This document shows positions 10,319 through 22,905 of a stretch of DNA of 64,000 bases, piece after piece. A program made the position numbers and the translations under genes. The notes below the pieces were generated by a model, which was not told the origin of the DNA, did no database searches, and was given only the letters and a program-made list of their open reading frames with translations. The number at the start of each line of letters is the position of its first letter. Position 1 is the first letter of the stretch. This stretch comes from Gracilariopsis chorda (lineage: Eukaryota > Rhodophyta > Florideophyceae > Gracilariales > Gracilariaceae), in NCBI GenBank assembly GCA_003194525.1, contig NBIV01000054.1:62001-126000 (forward strand), given 5' to 3'.

Positions 10319-13300
10319 GCTACGCCTTCTATTCTACCTATTTCAGCACATATCTATCGCTACTTGTAGTTTTGTTCTACTCGGCTGTTCAATTCTGTCT
10401 TATAATCTGCTTGTAGTTGGATTTTTTTGAGAAACTCTATCTGTAGACCTTTTACCTCTGTGGCAGTCCGAAAGGCGATGAAGAGGCTTCACGTTCTGAC
10501 CAGACTGCCTGCGCACGAGATAGCCACATTGTGCGCTTTGCGAAGCCAAGCAAATGTGCATCCCTGGATATTGTGAAACATATATCCTGCAATTTCACTT
10601 TCTGCAACAGATTTTATCTTCTGAGAGGCTTCTATATTATACATTTCAAGCTTCTCGAACCGCTATGGTTGGTCCATCTGCATCTTTTGGTCCAAGGGGC
10701 CGCTTGCGTTGCAAAAAACTTGAGTGGCTTTGATGACCTACAGGCGACCTGATGACGTGGCAGTGAAAGGAGCCCAATAACTAGAGAATACGGTCGTAAC
10801 AAAGTTGCTCTACAGATACAATGGTTATATCCTCTTCAGTTGGTATATTCGTACGGTGTTGGTGCAGTTTAGGTATTTACCGGCATGGTTCGGTTCTTGA
10901 TTTCAGCGATCGGTTTCAACCCCCTCATCTCCTTATATTGTCCGGAAGATCTCTGCAGTGTCAGAGGAAATGTACCCGGGTTGTCACATGCAATTCGGAA
11001 AACAGCATCCTCGGCAATCTGATCAGATGGTTACTGAAGTTACATAAGCGTGCATGAAAGGATTGATTGGATACGTTCTGCATTAACCCATTGTGGTATT
11101 CCACTAATGCCTGTAAGGGCCTCGGTAGCGGGGTGGAAAGCCACAAACGAACCACGAATGTGGGTGTTGCCTTGCGGGCAAAGGGGCTAGAAGATCAGTG
11201 CCAAGGTGGGAGCACCAGCAGTACGAATGTCACGTGTGTGAACAGCGTATCCGAGAGCGGAGACTCAGCGTAGCCAAAAGATAAGAGTATCAGACGGTCC
11301 TGTGGCAAACACAACAATATGAATAAACAACAGAGCAAAACGAGAACAGTCAGCTGTAAAACACGAGAGGATATCCTCGGAACAAAGAGCTATAGCTCAG
11401 AAACGATTAAGTACTGATACTATAGGTGCCCCTGTGTCGTAAACAACTTAGGATTCCTGACGGTCTGACCAAAGGGTCAAGAACTGAGGGTGTTGGTTGG
11501 CCTTCGCCTCCCTCACCTGGGCAGGTCGCCCTTTACTAGGCTGCGAGGCCATTCAATAGTCTGACAGTAGTGTCTAAATGTGTGGCTCTCCACTAACTAT
11601 AATAATAAAATATAATAAATTAATTAATTAATTAGTGGCGGCCCACTACAGTACCATGCACAGCAGTGAAGTGCCAGATTACCATCCATGGTTCACATTC
11701 CTCCATAAAGGGGTTACATTCATAGGCCTTGCTGGACAGCCATGTACTGTAGCACCATACTATGAATGTCGTCCTCGACTCAGCTCACGATCCGGCATAC
11801 CGATACCAATGCATTCCAAATGCTACACCCATGATCCATCACGGTCATGTGGCATTGCAGCACCATATGGTGCCTTTGCACTGATAGGGCACAAGCTTGG
11901 TCGCACACCACGTTGGATACCATGTGGTGCACAGGCGGTATCTTAATAGACTTCGTAAGTCGAATGTTCTTCCATACTGTCACCAAAGGCATTTCCGGCC
12001 TTCACTTCAATGCAGTTTTTGACCTGTGCCGCCCACTTATGGGTACTGTTGGACCCTTGTGGACCAGGAGCTCTTTTTTGCTAGGCAAAACTGCTCGGAC
12101 ATGGTTGTCTACAAACGTAGTTTTGAGGATACAATTCGTTGCCAGTTGATTGATCAAGATAAACCATACTCCGACATTGAGGTTCCCCACGGCTACCATT
12201 ACTCCTACGCGCCCGCGGACCAAACATCTCTTATTCCTATTGACCAAGGGCTTGTAAGGGCACATCATTGTACCCTGTCCAATAGCGTCGCGGATACTAA
12301 CTCGCATTAACCTGACTCGGTTCAGCTCCCACACCAAAGCTTGCTGTGCACCGGACCAAATGCTGAAGAGCAAACAAAATGGTGATGTTTACCTTATATT
12401 TATCACCCTTCAGAAACCAACTATGTACCCATTGGTCTTCTAGCGCGACCTTCCGAGGAACAAAAGGGTAACCATCTATACTAGAAGCAGCTGATGCCGT
12501 TCAGAGTTTTGAATGAGAATGGTTGTCGTTTATGTGCTTTCGGCCTGAGATAGTATATATTCGACTTTGTTGGCCGACTCGACATGGGTGACCAAATTAC
12601 AATGTTAGTCTACAAGAAATTGAGTGTTCTGAACCTGTTGGTTTCCGCCCACTTGGCCAAATACCACATGGTGGTTTTGCAGATACACCGGAATGATTGC
12701 AATCTGAACCAGAGAAGTTGTATTCACACATGTCGTACACAGGTGGTGAGGAGAGATTCCAAAGTAAGAAAAAGATTCCTAATTCTTGGATCTCTCAAAG
12801 CCATACAGTTTTAGAGTTTCCTCGTTCCCTTTGTGGGTTGAAACTACTTTTCATGGTACGAAAACTGTAGAATATGCGGGTACGTCCTTCAAATGGGTTG
12901 TATTGTGAGTACCTGATGGTCAGGGACGGAAGACTGCGTAAATGTTGTCTCTAAAGCCGGGTGGAATTTATCATTGTCGAGGGCTACTCGGATGAAATGG
13001 AAACGATACGGACGCAGATTCATTGTGTAAGACGCAAACCATGGATCTAACTGGTGCTACATCTTGCGTGATGTCCTCGAAGGGTACCGAGAAACTCGTC
13101 TTTGGTATGCGCACTTTTTTTTAATCTCACCAGACGTGGCAAGCGGGCAGGGCTCCCTTTGACTGACTCGGTGAGTATCCCCAAGAGCCTGCGCATTAAG
13201 TGCTATCTAGCTTTTGCTATCCACGTATCGCTTTTTGACGAGGCAATTCCTCACCTGCGATGTAATATCCTGGTTGATGTTATCAGTTAACAGTGACCTC

Positions 13301-14811
13301 AATTAAGTTGTAGTAAACACCATAGAACAACGGGAGGGCATCGCGTACAACGATTTCCCGAAATCCAATTCGTTTTATCCTGAATTTGGTAGTATCTTAG
13401 AAGTCCAGAGTGGGCTTTCTGAATGTGTTCATGTGTCAGGTAGGTTCTGGAAGTTAGTTGAAGACCTAGGGGTGTGTCCCAATCATCTCCGTTTTGGTCC
13501 CAGTTAACTGAAATGGTATTTTTTTGTATCATACTATTGGTAGAGGTGTAGCCGGCTTCCTCAAGCAGAACGGAAATGAAATAATTAAATTGCTGTGCCT
13601 TCCGGAAACCCTTTTTGTATACAAATGATCATCAAAATTAGCAGAACTCAACGATTGCAATGGGATCATCACCTTTAAAGATCGTATCACCCCTCTGGAA
13701 GCCAGGCGGATTGCCCAGGTTGGTTAGTTTTGGCACCACCTGTGGGGTATACTCAAAATCTCGGTTCCATGAGTCGTACATTTTGTAATCAATGGCTTTT
13801 GTTAGCAGTTTGATGAACTGCAGGATTACCTCCAGGTCGGAATCTTTATCGGATCTTTTGTCATTGAATGGTTCATACCGCTTGCTTTTACCTTTGAGGT
13901 TAATTTCCACATTTCGAAGGTGATTTCACTTCCATTGTTTTTTAATTTACGGTGCCCAGTCATCCTCCGACGATTCCGTACCAGTGCTGACCCAATGAGT
14001 TGGGGTCAGACCATCGGCTATTTTCAATTCTTCTATTCATAGTTTTCTTTTCTTTTGGTCTCAGTTGCAGCTCAACCTCCGAGCTCCATGAACCACCACT
14101 TCCAGGTTCTCCTCCATTGACGCTGTCTCGGTTCTACCACTCTTTGTATTTCTGAAAGTCTGCCCGTTTCCAAAATGGGTCGGGGAGCTTCTCAACAGTT
14201 TGGAAAGTAGAAAGGAATGGCTGCATATCGTCCATTCTATAAAACCCTGTATGGTACATTTATTGAGCGACTTCACTACCTGGATGGTTTCGGGGCTCTA
14301 CAGGGCCAACCGTCGTTGTTCCTGAAGGGACTCCTGTGCAATTTGGTAAATGTATCCCTGAGCCTGCTGCCGGAGAAATTGAAAACCCAAATCTGGTACT
14401 TGATCGGCGAGCTCTTGCATAGCTTGGCTGACAACGTCTTGGTAATAGTATCCAAATCGACCTCAGGCAGCACCACCATAGATTTTTTTGCCTACTAGTC
14501 CTCTGCCAATTCGTCGGATGTGGCATCCATTCTCGCCTTAATCGGGGTCGCGATCTCTATCACATGGTTTGCCGGCGAAGTGGCATCTTCAGCCCTCTGC
14601 TCCCTTTCATTGGTGTAGATTTGTACGCAAGCTATTATATTTAATTCCTCCGATTTGTCCAGAACTAACTTGAAAAATTTTTGGGACGGGCCCATGTTCG
14701 TTCTTGGGCGTGAGAAACATGTGGATCTTGTGGTCCACTGAGTCATATCCAGTTGGTAGACTGATTGCTCACAGAATCTCTTTCTAGTGATAACCAAAGC
14801 AAAATTGTGTC
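10319..14811. other. Decayed repeat-rich intergenic DNA
   Basis: No gene is recognised in these 4.5 kb. Around 11091-11870 the order of motifs (a leading TGTGGTATT, a central AT-rich block at about 11590-11635, trailing GGCATTGCA) faintly resembles a minus-oriented LTR of the same family, but I could not fix ends or a target duplication. Short minus-strand frames at 13638-13910 and 14276-14816 read like fragments of one eroded coding sequence of unknown identity. Confidence 0.4.
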
Positions 14812-14816
14812 CCAAG
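13638..14816 (-). pseudogene. Fragmentary unidentified coding relic
   Basis: On the minus strand, 14816 to 13638, three open stretches follow one another with frame changes between them: about 107 codons ending in TSDELAED, 67 codons beginning VVLPEVDLDTITK, and 90 codons ending PPGFQRGDTIFKGDDPIAI. The composition (charged, helix-forming, Trp/Tyr blocks) is protein-like and would suit a degraded retroelement Gag. No diagnostic motif is visible. The upstream end is cut by the solo LTR inserted at 14817. Confidence 0.2.
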
Positions 14817-15593
14817 TGTAGAGCAACGCCCTTCGCAGTGATTAATCGTGAAGCACGCTCATACATGCCTCGTGATGAGAGTTGGATTTAGCAACGTATA
14901 TGAGAAGTAATTCCCCAATATGTGGGCCATGGCACACTTGAAATCGTGGTTATTGGACACTGGTTACAGGAGTACGGAAAACACATGTGTATATGTGCAG
15001 GCACCCTTCTTTTGGGATACTGTTACCACTATTTATTTATTAATTTACTTATCTATTTACTTATCTATCTACATAATTAGTTATTACAGTCTACGGTTGA
15101 CGGCCGGTACCCTACTTAGGTAGTTGAGCTCGGGCCGTCCCGGTAAGTAAACCGCGCTCAAGCGAGGGTTTGGCTCTGACTCAGAGTCCCCTGGTGCATG
15201 GTATTTTCCCTCGGAGGGTCGTCACCTTGTGTAGAACTAGTCATCCACCTCCTGGCACTTTGAACCACATTTATGGACTGCAGTTAGTCTTTTGTTGTGT
15301 GTATTGTTTCTTTTCGTTACTCTGTTATACAGGTGGCACTCTTTGTGCCTACCAGTGAGCCGTCGCGCACTCCTCGTACGAGTGACCACCCGTTCCGCAC
15401 TATCACTGCTCTGCATGTCTTCAAACCTTTTCTAGGCCACTCTTGCTCCTGTACGCCAGTCGTGAAGTGAGCCCCGGTTTACGCCCGGCTCTTGTGCTCA
15501 CCACAGGTGGTTTTGTCGCCATACTACCCTCTAAAGAGAGGAGGACTTCGAACACCCTCGTGCTTCGTCTCTCTTTTGGGGTTTTGCACCACA
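14817..15593 (+). mobile_element. Solo LTR with perfect 5-bp target duplication CCAAG
   Basis: It starts TGTAGAGCAACGCCC and ends GGGGTTTTGCACCACA, the terminal signature of the element I family. CCAAG stands immediately left (14812-14816) and right (15594-15598). The length is 777 bp, with an AT-rich core at about 15028-15085. A single LTR with a target duplication is the product of LTR-LTR recombination. It interrupts the unidentified relic at 13638-14816. Confidence 0.88.
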
Positions 15594-15598
15594 CCAAG

Positions 15599-18500
15599 TA
15601 CCCTTCTTTCGTTATAATAGTCTTCCGAAACTATAATGTGTATATCGAATTCTATGTGTGGAAGCCAACGTGTGGTGGAAGCAATCGGATGGGAGATACC
15701 AACAGGGTAGGCCGTATTGCATAACCTCTGGCTGGAGCATGGTGAAAGCTCGAACTCAAGGATGGAAGATGGGTATCCCAATGAAAGTGCCAGCACCAAA
15801 AGACTAGGGGCATAAGATAGGCAAGGGGGCTTACCGTAACCAATTTATAGGGCTTTATGTATGGCGTATGTGGGCGAGATGCGGCAAAACAATCTTAAGT
15901 AGAACTAGAAGACTGAAAGAACTCCGGCACAGAAACATACAAGGGTCCCTACGTAATGAAATAGCTGCGTATGATAGAAGTAATAGACTGGTCTTCAGCT
16001 CAGAGAGAAAATGGCCGGCTTTGTTCTGGACCTATCTCTCGACGCCTTCAAATATGTATGTATAGGGGCACACGCACTTTATATGCATATTGCCGTGATA
16101 TGTCAGCTTGGTAAGGGTATTGGAAAGGTTAATTAATAGAAAAACTACCAAATACAAGCAATGAGATACCATACTTATTGCGGTAGTTGCGCCTAAAAAC
16201 CTAGGAAATTGCTTCAGAAGTCTGGTTTCAATCTATGCAGTCGCTTACGATAATTATTTATAGGAAATAAACCCACAACTCTCGATCATGTTAGGCACTT
16301 TCCCGATGTCTCCACCCACCGACCTACGTCTCCCAGCGATATCTTCCTGTATTTCATGTAATCGAGTTAGAGGTAGGGAATGCGCCGTCTGGGCCCCATT
16401 GTATTGTCGAGGACATTTTCTTTGTAGTACAGTACAGTTTTGGCCAGTTAGGTATTGCAACGTGTGTTTGATCAGATAGTCAGTGCACCATTTGAGTGAG
16501 AGCGGCTAGCTAATTACTGCAATAGTTTTCTAATATATTTAGATTGCTCGTGACACCCCGTGAGTGTGGCATCGGGTTATGTCACTAGGGTCATCCCCAA
16601 GATATCCACGTAGCGCAAGTTACCTTTAGGGTGAGAGTGACTCACCTTTAGGATCCATGCAGCGCTCTCTTCACAATCATGGTAAATGTAAGTGCCTCTT
16701 GGATAAGTGTGATACCAATTGGTTTCTGCAGTTTACCATACGTTTTAATTGAAACAATCAGGCCTTAAAAGCCTACATTTGGCGTTCGACCAACAACTCA
16801 TAAGGGCTGAAGAAATTTTATCCGGCTATATTGCGCTCCTAGTAGACAAGTTGTGCCATGACAACTCGGTTACCAAAATTCCACCCTTCCAGTCGACCCC
16901 TCGCCATGCTCCCGCCGAAGCAATCAAAAGAGGCTACTCTGCCATTATTCGAAAGAAGATTGGTTGAAACACTAATGAATCTGGTGAAGAAGAAAAGATG
17001 ACAATCTGGAAACCTTGACTGGAAGGCAACTGTGGCGTAATACGCGTAGGTCTTACATTCACAAAAGAATTTCTGAAGGCATGCTTACGCCAGTTATTTG
17101 CTAGTGGGGTGAGGCGGCTGCTGAATTCGTTCGATACAATAGTTGAGGCGTGAGGACGAGAGTAGGCATCGAGTGGACATACGGTGAATGGTTGAGAGGT
17201 CTCCTAGGCGGTTTCGAGTACTCACTCCGAGCACAAATGGCGTGCCAACCGTTTCGGCATCTGTTTGAGCGTTTCAGCTGGTTCGGGGTACTTAGAACGG
17301 TTTTCGATAAAGCGATGGTTATCGCGTACTTTCTGAGGGTGGTGGAGAGCAAGGTGCAATCTGCGATTCACTTCAAGTTTCAACGTGTTTTCCTAGCCCA
17401 GTGGAAATCTGGGACAACGTATTGATTCAGAAATGATACATCTAAAGTACGTTTCTATGCCAAAGGGAATGTACAGATTTGGTATTCTAAAGATATAGTA
17501 ATGGGCAAGTTTGGAGATTATTTTGTACGCACTACATGTTTATATTGTGTATCATTAAGACTCGGTAAAGGTGACTACGTTAGCTTTTTATGTAATTCCG
17601 ATAAATTTTGAAATTCTGGTAGCAGACAATGTTGAAAACCATTTCAGAATTCTGTCAAATGTTTATATTTATATAAATATATACATCTTTCGTGAGAGTC
17701 GAAAAAATATAATTCACGATTCAAGATTATACCGAAACGACATCGATCTACTTTTGAAGGTCTAACTGTTCTACGGAAATACTAACAGGTTTATATCAAA
17801 CGTATATCTCATATTTCTACTAGGTAGCCCTGTACTTCGTGCAGAAGCATTAAAAATACATCTAAGCCCTATCGTAGAAACGCCACAAGCCATGTGGCGA
17901 ATTGTGCCATGAGGAGGCACACTGGTGCATCTCATCAGTTTGGCACGTGTACACCTGCCCCTTGTGGCTTCGTGAGCTTCGACGGCGCTCGGACTAATGC
18001 CCAGCAGGGGTCTCCATTGACCACTCACTCATCGCTCCTCAAGGAGTGCCAATCACTCTCCAGCCAGATTACTCCAGCGCGGAGCCATTACGCCAACCTG
18101 ATGCGAGTATAACACTCAAAGTGACGCAACAGGAACTATTGACGAAGAAAGAACCACCTGTCTGAGGCTGGTGATGCCCGCAACACCATGGTAGGGTGAA
18201 GCGCAGTGCACACAGCCCTTATATATAGGCATGACGCCTTGTCCTTACGGTGCAGCACACCGTTAACTTTAGGTGGGGTGCCCTGAATGTTTGGTGTTTA
18301 AGGGCATTTCCGCTCTGCACTTGGTCCCCTTGGGCGTGCCATGTCCACGTGTGCCACAGTCCCTTACCAAACTGCAGCATGCTGACGCGTGTACATTTGT
18401 ACAATTATATACTTTATTTATTAGAGTAGACTAAGTTTAGGACAGCTGTCGTAGCGACGGGCCATATTGGTGTGCTGAGCTCACGCTTCAGTTTCAAGCT

Positions 18501-18865
18501 AAAGTCCGCCAGAATCTTAGTGGCTGCAGGCCTCTTGTTCTGGTCTTGGAGCACAATTCCTCCTGGACTTAATCCCGTGTTGACCCCGACAATAAAGTCT
18601 ATAGCCTGCGCAACTATAGTCTAGGTTTACCTCGTGTCCCACACTCGCCGGGTATTAGCCGTTCCGTCTGCATCACTACCGACATCCGTCCACTGGTAGT
18701 GCGCATTGTGGTGTCTTAGTCCGTTCGGCTACTGGAAACCATGCAGTCTGAGCAGACAGCCGACCTATAGTGTTGACTGCGACACTTGGGTGCGGATGCA
18801 AACCCGGGGTTAGCTATCCTTGCTCACTTTGAGTGCCAGACGTCGCTTCCGTAGCAGACGTACAG
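15599..18865. other. Intergenic DNA with probable LTR relic
   Basis: No gene was recognised. Segment 18160-18865 follows the internal layout of the family's plus-oriented LTRs: GTCCACGTGTGCCACAG, then an AT-rich core at 18405-18440, then GTCGTAGCGACGG and GAGCTCACG. It is probably an old LTR, but no termini are identifiable. The rest shows only short open frames. Confidence 0.35.
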
Positions 18866-18870
18866 GTCTA

Positions 18871-19257
18871 CGTAGAGCAATATTTACAGGTCAGAGATCC
18901 TCTCAAGGTGTCTCCGGTCTTGCTCTCTTAGGAGGTATGCACAGCGACAGGGCCCTCCGTACCACACGCTGTTCGAGTGCAAAACCAAGGCTGCTTCAGG
19001 CTATACCGACGGAAGTAATACCCGAAGTTGGTTTACCGACTGCTCAACTTAGTGCACAGGTCCGTGTAAGCGGGTTTGTGGTCCACAGAGAATCCAAAGG
19101 GAAACAATGGAAAAGGTGGGAATGAACCAAAGAAAAAGGTACAACGCGTCCGGTCGTCCGGGAAGCCAAAAGAGACCTGGCAGTGGGCTTGTCACTTATT
19201 CAGCCAGCATGGCGAAGCTCATTACTGAGTCGAATCACTATTTGTTCTCAAAACAAA
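18871..19257 (-). mobile_element. Old minus-oriented LTR, left half (split by element II)
   Basis: It begins CGTAGAGCAATATT (expected TGTGGAGCAAT...) and aligns with the reverse complement of the last 390 bases of the element II LTR, for example GCTATACCGACGGA and GAGAATCCA. The alignment stops at ACAAA, exactly where element II begins, and resumes at 26670. Flanking GTCTA (18866-18870) and GTGTA (27232-27236) may be its diverged target duplication. Confidence 0.8.
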
Positions 19258-20070
19258 TGTAGAGCAATGCGTGTGCGCATACCCTCTACGGGAGGTGGTG
19301 GATCATGAGTGATTCAATACCGACGTGGCATCGGCTCAACTCAGGTATGAGAGCACCCTTGGAAATATTGAGTGGAATTCGAAATGAATCTTAATTGGTA
19401 TTTTTGGAACCTTCGTGGGTAATTTCTGTGGTATATGGAACATATGGAAGCGTGGCAAGCGTACGGATATTATTCATGGTTGGCATGGTTTACACATCTG
19501 GTGTTGTGCCGTGGCCGGCAGTGCCACCAAGTGACAGAAGTGGGTAGACCGCAAGTGTAGCACACTGCAGTAATAGTATTCTAAGTTTATTGTGACCGAA
19601 TAGTACCTAAGGGTAGACGGCCTTGCGGTTTTAACCAGAAGTAAAGACAAGCTGTGACTCGGCTCTCAGTTTATCGCCTCCGTGAAGTGACCAACTCTTG
19701 TTGGGGGTTGATCGAGTTCAGGCTCGTTATACTCACCCACACAGTATCATAAAGGGCCGCTGATCTGTTTTACCCCGTGGGTTCGCCCATTTTTCACAAT
19801 TTTTACCGTTTTGGTTACTTTCTATTGTGGGCACAGATAGACGTTCGGCTGAGTATTGAGGTTTGCTGTGCTGGCTAAACAAGCAACACCTCCCACCGCC
19901 GGGTCTCTTTTGGCTTTCCGTACCACCTGCCGGGTTTTACCTTCCGTTTTGGTTTCTTCCCATTTTCCCTTTTCCTTGTCTGGATTCTCCGTGAACCGGA
20001 ATACCACTCACATGAACCTGTGTACTACGTTGACCAGCTGGGAACCTGATTCTCGGTATCAGCTCCGTGC
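19258..20070 (+). repeat. 5' LTR of element II, 3' end deleted
   Basis: It starts TGTAGAGCAATGCG and aligns base by base with 25725-26530 (for example TTAATTGGTATTTTTGG, AAGCGTACGGATATTATT, CCGTTTTGGTTACTTTCTATTG). The match stops near 20070, where sequence equivalent to the RNase H-integrase linker begins. The last 130 or so bases of the LTR, the primer-binding site and the 5' half of the coding region are lost together. Confidence 0.85.
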
Positions 20071-20109
20071 TTCTCAAACTTCGTAGCCCCCGAACGAAGG
20101 CTCCCTAAG

Positions 20110-21225
20110 GCCTATAACTCCCGAAGAGTTGATTCGCAAGCAACAGTGTGATCCGTTATGTATACAGACTCGCGCTCGCATCAATGGAGGATATGACTTA
20201 CCTTTTTTGACGAACGATCACGGATACCTTGTCAGGTTGAGTAATTGTTCTCCAAAGATTGTGGTACCCCACTCTTTACGGAGACGGGTTCTCCAACTTT
20301 CTCAGTATTTGAAACTCGGAGGAAACCCAGGGGGTAGGAATTTATATCTAACTCTCCACAGAGATTTCTACCAGCCCTCTATGGCGCTTTACTGATATGC
20401 AGTTCGCCGCTCTTCTACAAAATGCACGAAGAGCAATGTGAAGCTACGGAAACATGCGAAGACGTTAACCCTATTCCCAGCTCTTGTTCCGCTGGAATTC
20501 ATGTCCATCGATATACTCGGCGAGTTGATTCGGACACCACGAGGAAACCGCTACATACTGGTAATAACCCACCGGTTTTCTAAACTCGTAGGAAAATACC
20601 GCTTAATAGACTTACCGCTGCCGCGGTGGCACAAGCCTTCGTCACACACTTTGTATTCGTTTACGGTCCACCCGTCGATTTGGTATTCGAAGATGGCCCC
20701 CAGTATATGTCAAAGTTCTTTCAAGACGTTTGTCATATTCTCGATGTTCGAAATATTTTTTTCACAACATATCTCCCGCAGGTTAATTGACCAGTGAAAT
20801 AATTTAATCGTACGATGCTTAACGTACTACGATCCTGTATTGCAGATCATCCTAAGGATTGGGACCTGTATACCGATGCGGTTACGTATGCTTGCAGTAC
20901 CCAGGTACATCGGGTTACGTCACTTTCATCTTTTGAGTTGACAGCGTCGCGAATCCCACCCCCGGTGGCAGTTGACGCTCGACCGACTTTGTCGGCGTAC
21001 CCTAAATCGCCAATCCACAAAGAGAACTGGAGAGAATGGTTAAAGAAGATGATACAGGTTCTCAGGAAAGCTATGGACAAAGCTCAACTTGCATACAAGT
21101 TTAATTTAGAAAGCAAGCTCCGTCAACAGCTACGGCAGAGGTTACCAAAAATGACTATATTTTCCTTCGTAAGGAGTATTATAATCCTAAAACGGAAATG
21201 CAGCATAAGCTTTCTCCAATCGTAG
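20110..21225 (+). pseudogene. Integrase relic of element II
   Basis: The zinc-finger region (GGNPGGRNLYLTLHRDFY) and core (SIDILGELIRT...VITHRFSKLV, then SKFFQDVCHIL, then FNRTMLNVLRSCIADHP and WDLYTDAVTYA) match element I integrase closely, but across several frames. Stops follow MALY at about 20394 and flank the catalytic Glu region (about 20790-20810), where a frameshift also separates the two core halves. It is nonfunctional. Confidence 0.88.
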
Positions 21226-21255
21226 ACAGAACTTATCGCGGGGTTTCTACTGCCC

Positions 21256-21681
21256 ATGACACAGTCACCTTGGACATTAACGACCAACCCGAACGTGTTT
21301 CGCGCGACTGCGCTACTGTATCTCTTCACCCTCACACATCCCCTGATATTAGGCATGGCTCCCGATGGTAATCTGGACTCAGATGAGCCGCTCGCAGTTC
21401 ATTCTCCATCGCAGCCAGCGATTCTACCGCATTTGGATCCTGTTTTATCGGATTTACCGAAGGAAACGGATCTTCGTATTCATGTCAAGTCCCCGGATAT
21501 CGCTGCTCGCTCCAATCGAGTCCACTTCCCACCCACCCTACTCATCCGCCAGACTCCGCCTAACGAGGGGGAGGAGGGTGCAATCGCTGTCGATTTACCG
21601 GTGTCGCCAAGAAAACTATTCCCGAGCACAAAACGGGTAATCACACCTTGCGAGACGTATAAATGGGAACTGGCAAAGTAA
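21256..21681 (+). pseudogene. Integrase C-terminal extension relic of element II
   Basis: It is a Pro-rich stretch with the blocks QPAILPHLDPVLSDLP and TPPNEGEEG, equivalent to PPILPHPERGLSDLP and SPKEGEG of element I. It contains the conserved internal polypurine copy (21559-21576). It is out of frame with the preceding integrase core. Confidence 0.7.
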
Positions 21682-22564
21682 ATGGGACCTCCCTTTTGGA
21701 AAGCCCTCAAAGAGAAGACACTGCTTTAACAGCACCCGCCCCCATGGCTAGTCTGCTGAAACCAGGACTTCGCAAAAGCGATAACCCACAAAGCGTTGCT
21801 CCTTGAACTAGTGGCGAACAGCACCCGGTGATGGCCGACCTTGACTTTGGTTATCTTCACGAGGACGATGACGATGATCGGATGTACACAAAGCTGTGCT
21901 TGTGATCTCTGATAACTGGGAAGAACGAGGCTTTCGTGGAACTCTTGAAGAGGTAGAACGTTAAGACGTGCCCCATGGCCTGTGAGAAGTTCACTCGCAA
22001 CCGTAGTCACAATGCGAACAGCCGGTACACGCAGTTGGACGTAACAGGCTTACATCGTCGCGGAGCAATGAGGCGCAGAAGTAACGGACACCGTACCCGT
22101 GTACTCGACAATCTGCGGCACCCCTCGGCAAGTGTCTACCTAAAATAGAACCAACATTTTATGGACGCCTGCCGGCGACGGGCGTCCAATCAGGATTCTG
22201 TATGCAAGCACCGTAGCTGGTCGATCCGCCTCCAGGCGCAGGGAGTGCGGCACACGAATATCTTCGTCAAAGAGTAATCCCGACCCTGTGACGCGCTAGT
22301 CGAATCTAAGACGCTTCTATTCGCCGGTCAAAGACTATTGAGAGCTCACTTGAAGAATTATTACTCTCGGCACAATTTCAGATTTGCGCTAAAATGCATA
22401 TCAAGGAAGTTACCGTTCTGCCGACTCGTCGAACCCACGAATAGTAATTTCCAAGTGCCTGTTCTGCGAGAACCGGAATAATGTCCATCAGGGTTGGAAA
22501 CCAGTCCCTTGGTACCTTTGAAGCGGTTGCACTTACGGGAAATCGTCATGGGAGACGTGAAATC

Positions 22565-22760
22565 GGATATTTATTCCCGAGAGTTCGTTATCGAATGTAT
22601 TGTGTGTCACAGATATGATCCAAAAGGGTTGGTTCATTTCCAACTCCGTTGGTATGGATAATTCTCAGAGGAGGACATGATGGAACCCATCGAACACCTA
22701 CCTACGTCTAAAGTCCTACAATATCACCGAATGGCTCGGACATCCATACCAGCAACGGTG
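22565..22760 (+). pseudogene. Chromodomain relic of element II
   Basis: Translation gives EFVIECIVCHRYDPKG, then HFQLRWYG, a stop, then SEEDMMEPIEHLPTSKVL. This aligns with the element I chromodomain (EFVVDHIVDH...FYQIRWYGYPPEEDTWEPIQHLP). The TGG/TAA-type decay includes loss of the conserved Trp in TWEP. Confidence 0.8.
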
Positions 22761-22905
22761 GATAAAGCCCAAGTAGACTAGACCCGTACCCAGTTTCCGA
22801 AGGGTAAGAAGTGACTGCGAAGCCGAGAAGGTCGAAGAAAAGGCGAAGAAGAAGGAGATCCTCATGGATGTAACAAGAAGTTGATGAACTGTAGCAAATA
22901 GAATA

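Noticed and set aside
11091-11870. Possible further minus-oriented LTR
   Set aside because: Motif order suggests it, but ends, length and target duplication could not be fixed, so it is only mentioned in the region note.
18160-18865. Possible plus-oriented LTR relic
   Set aside because: Core motifs fit but no TG...CA termini were found; the right end would be interrupted by the LTR at 18871.
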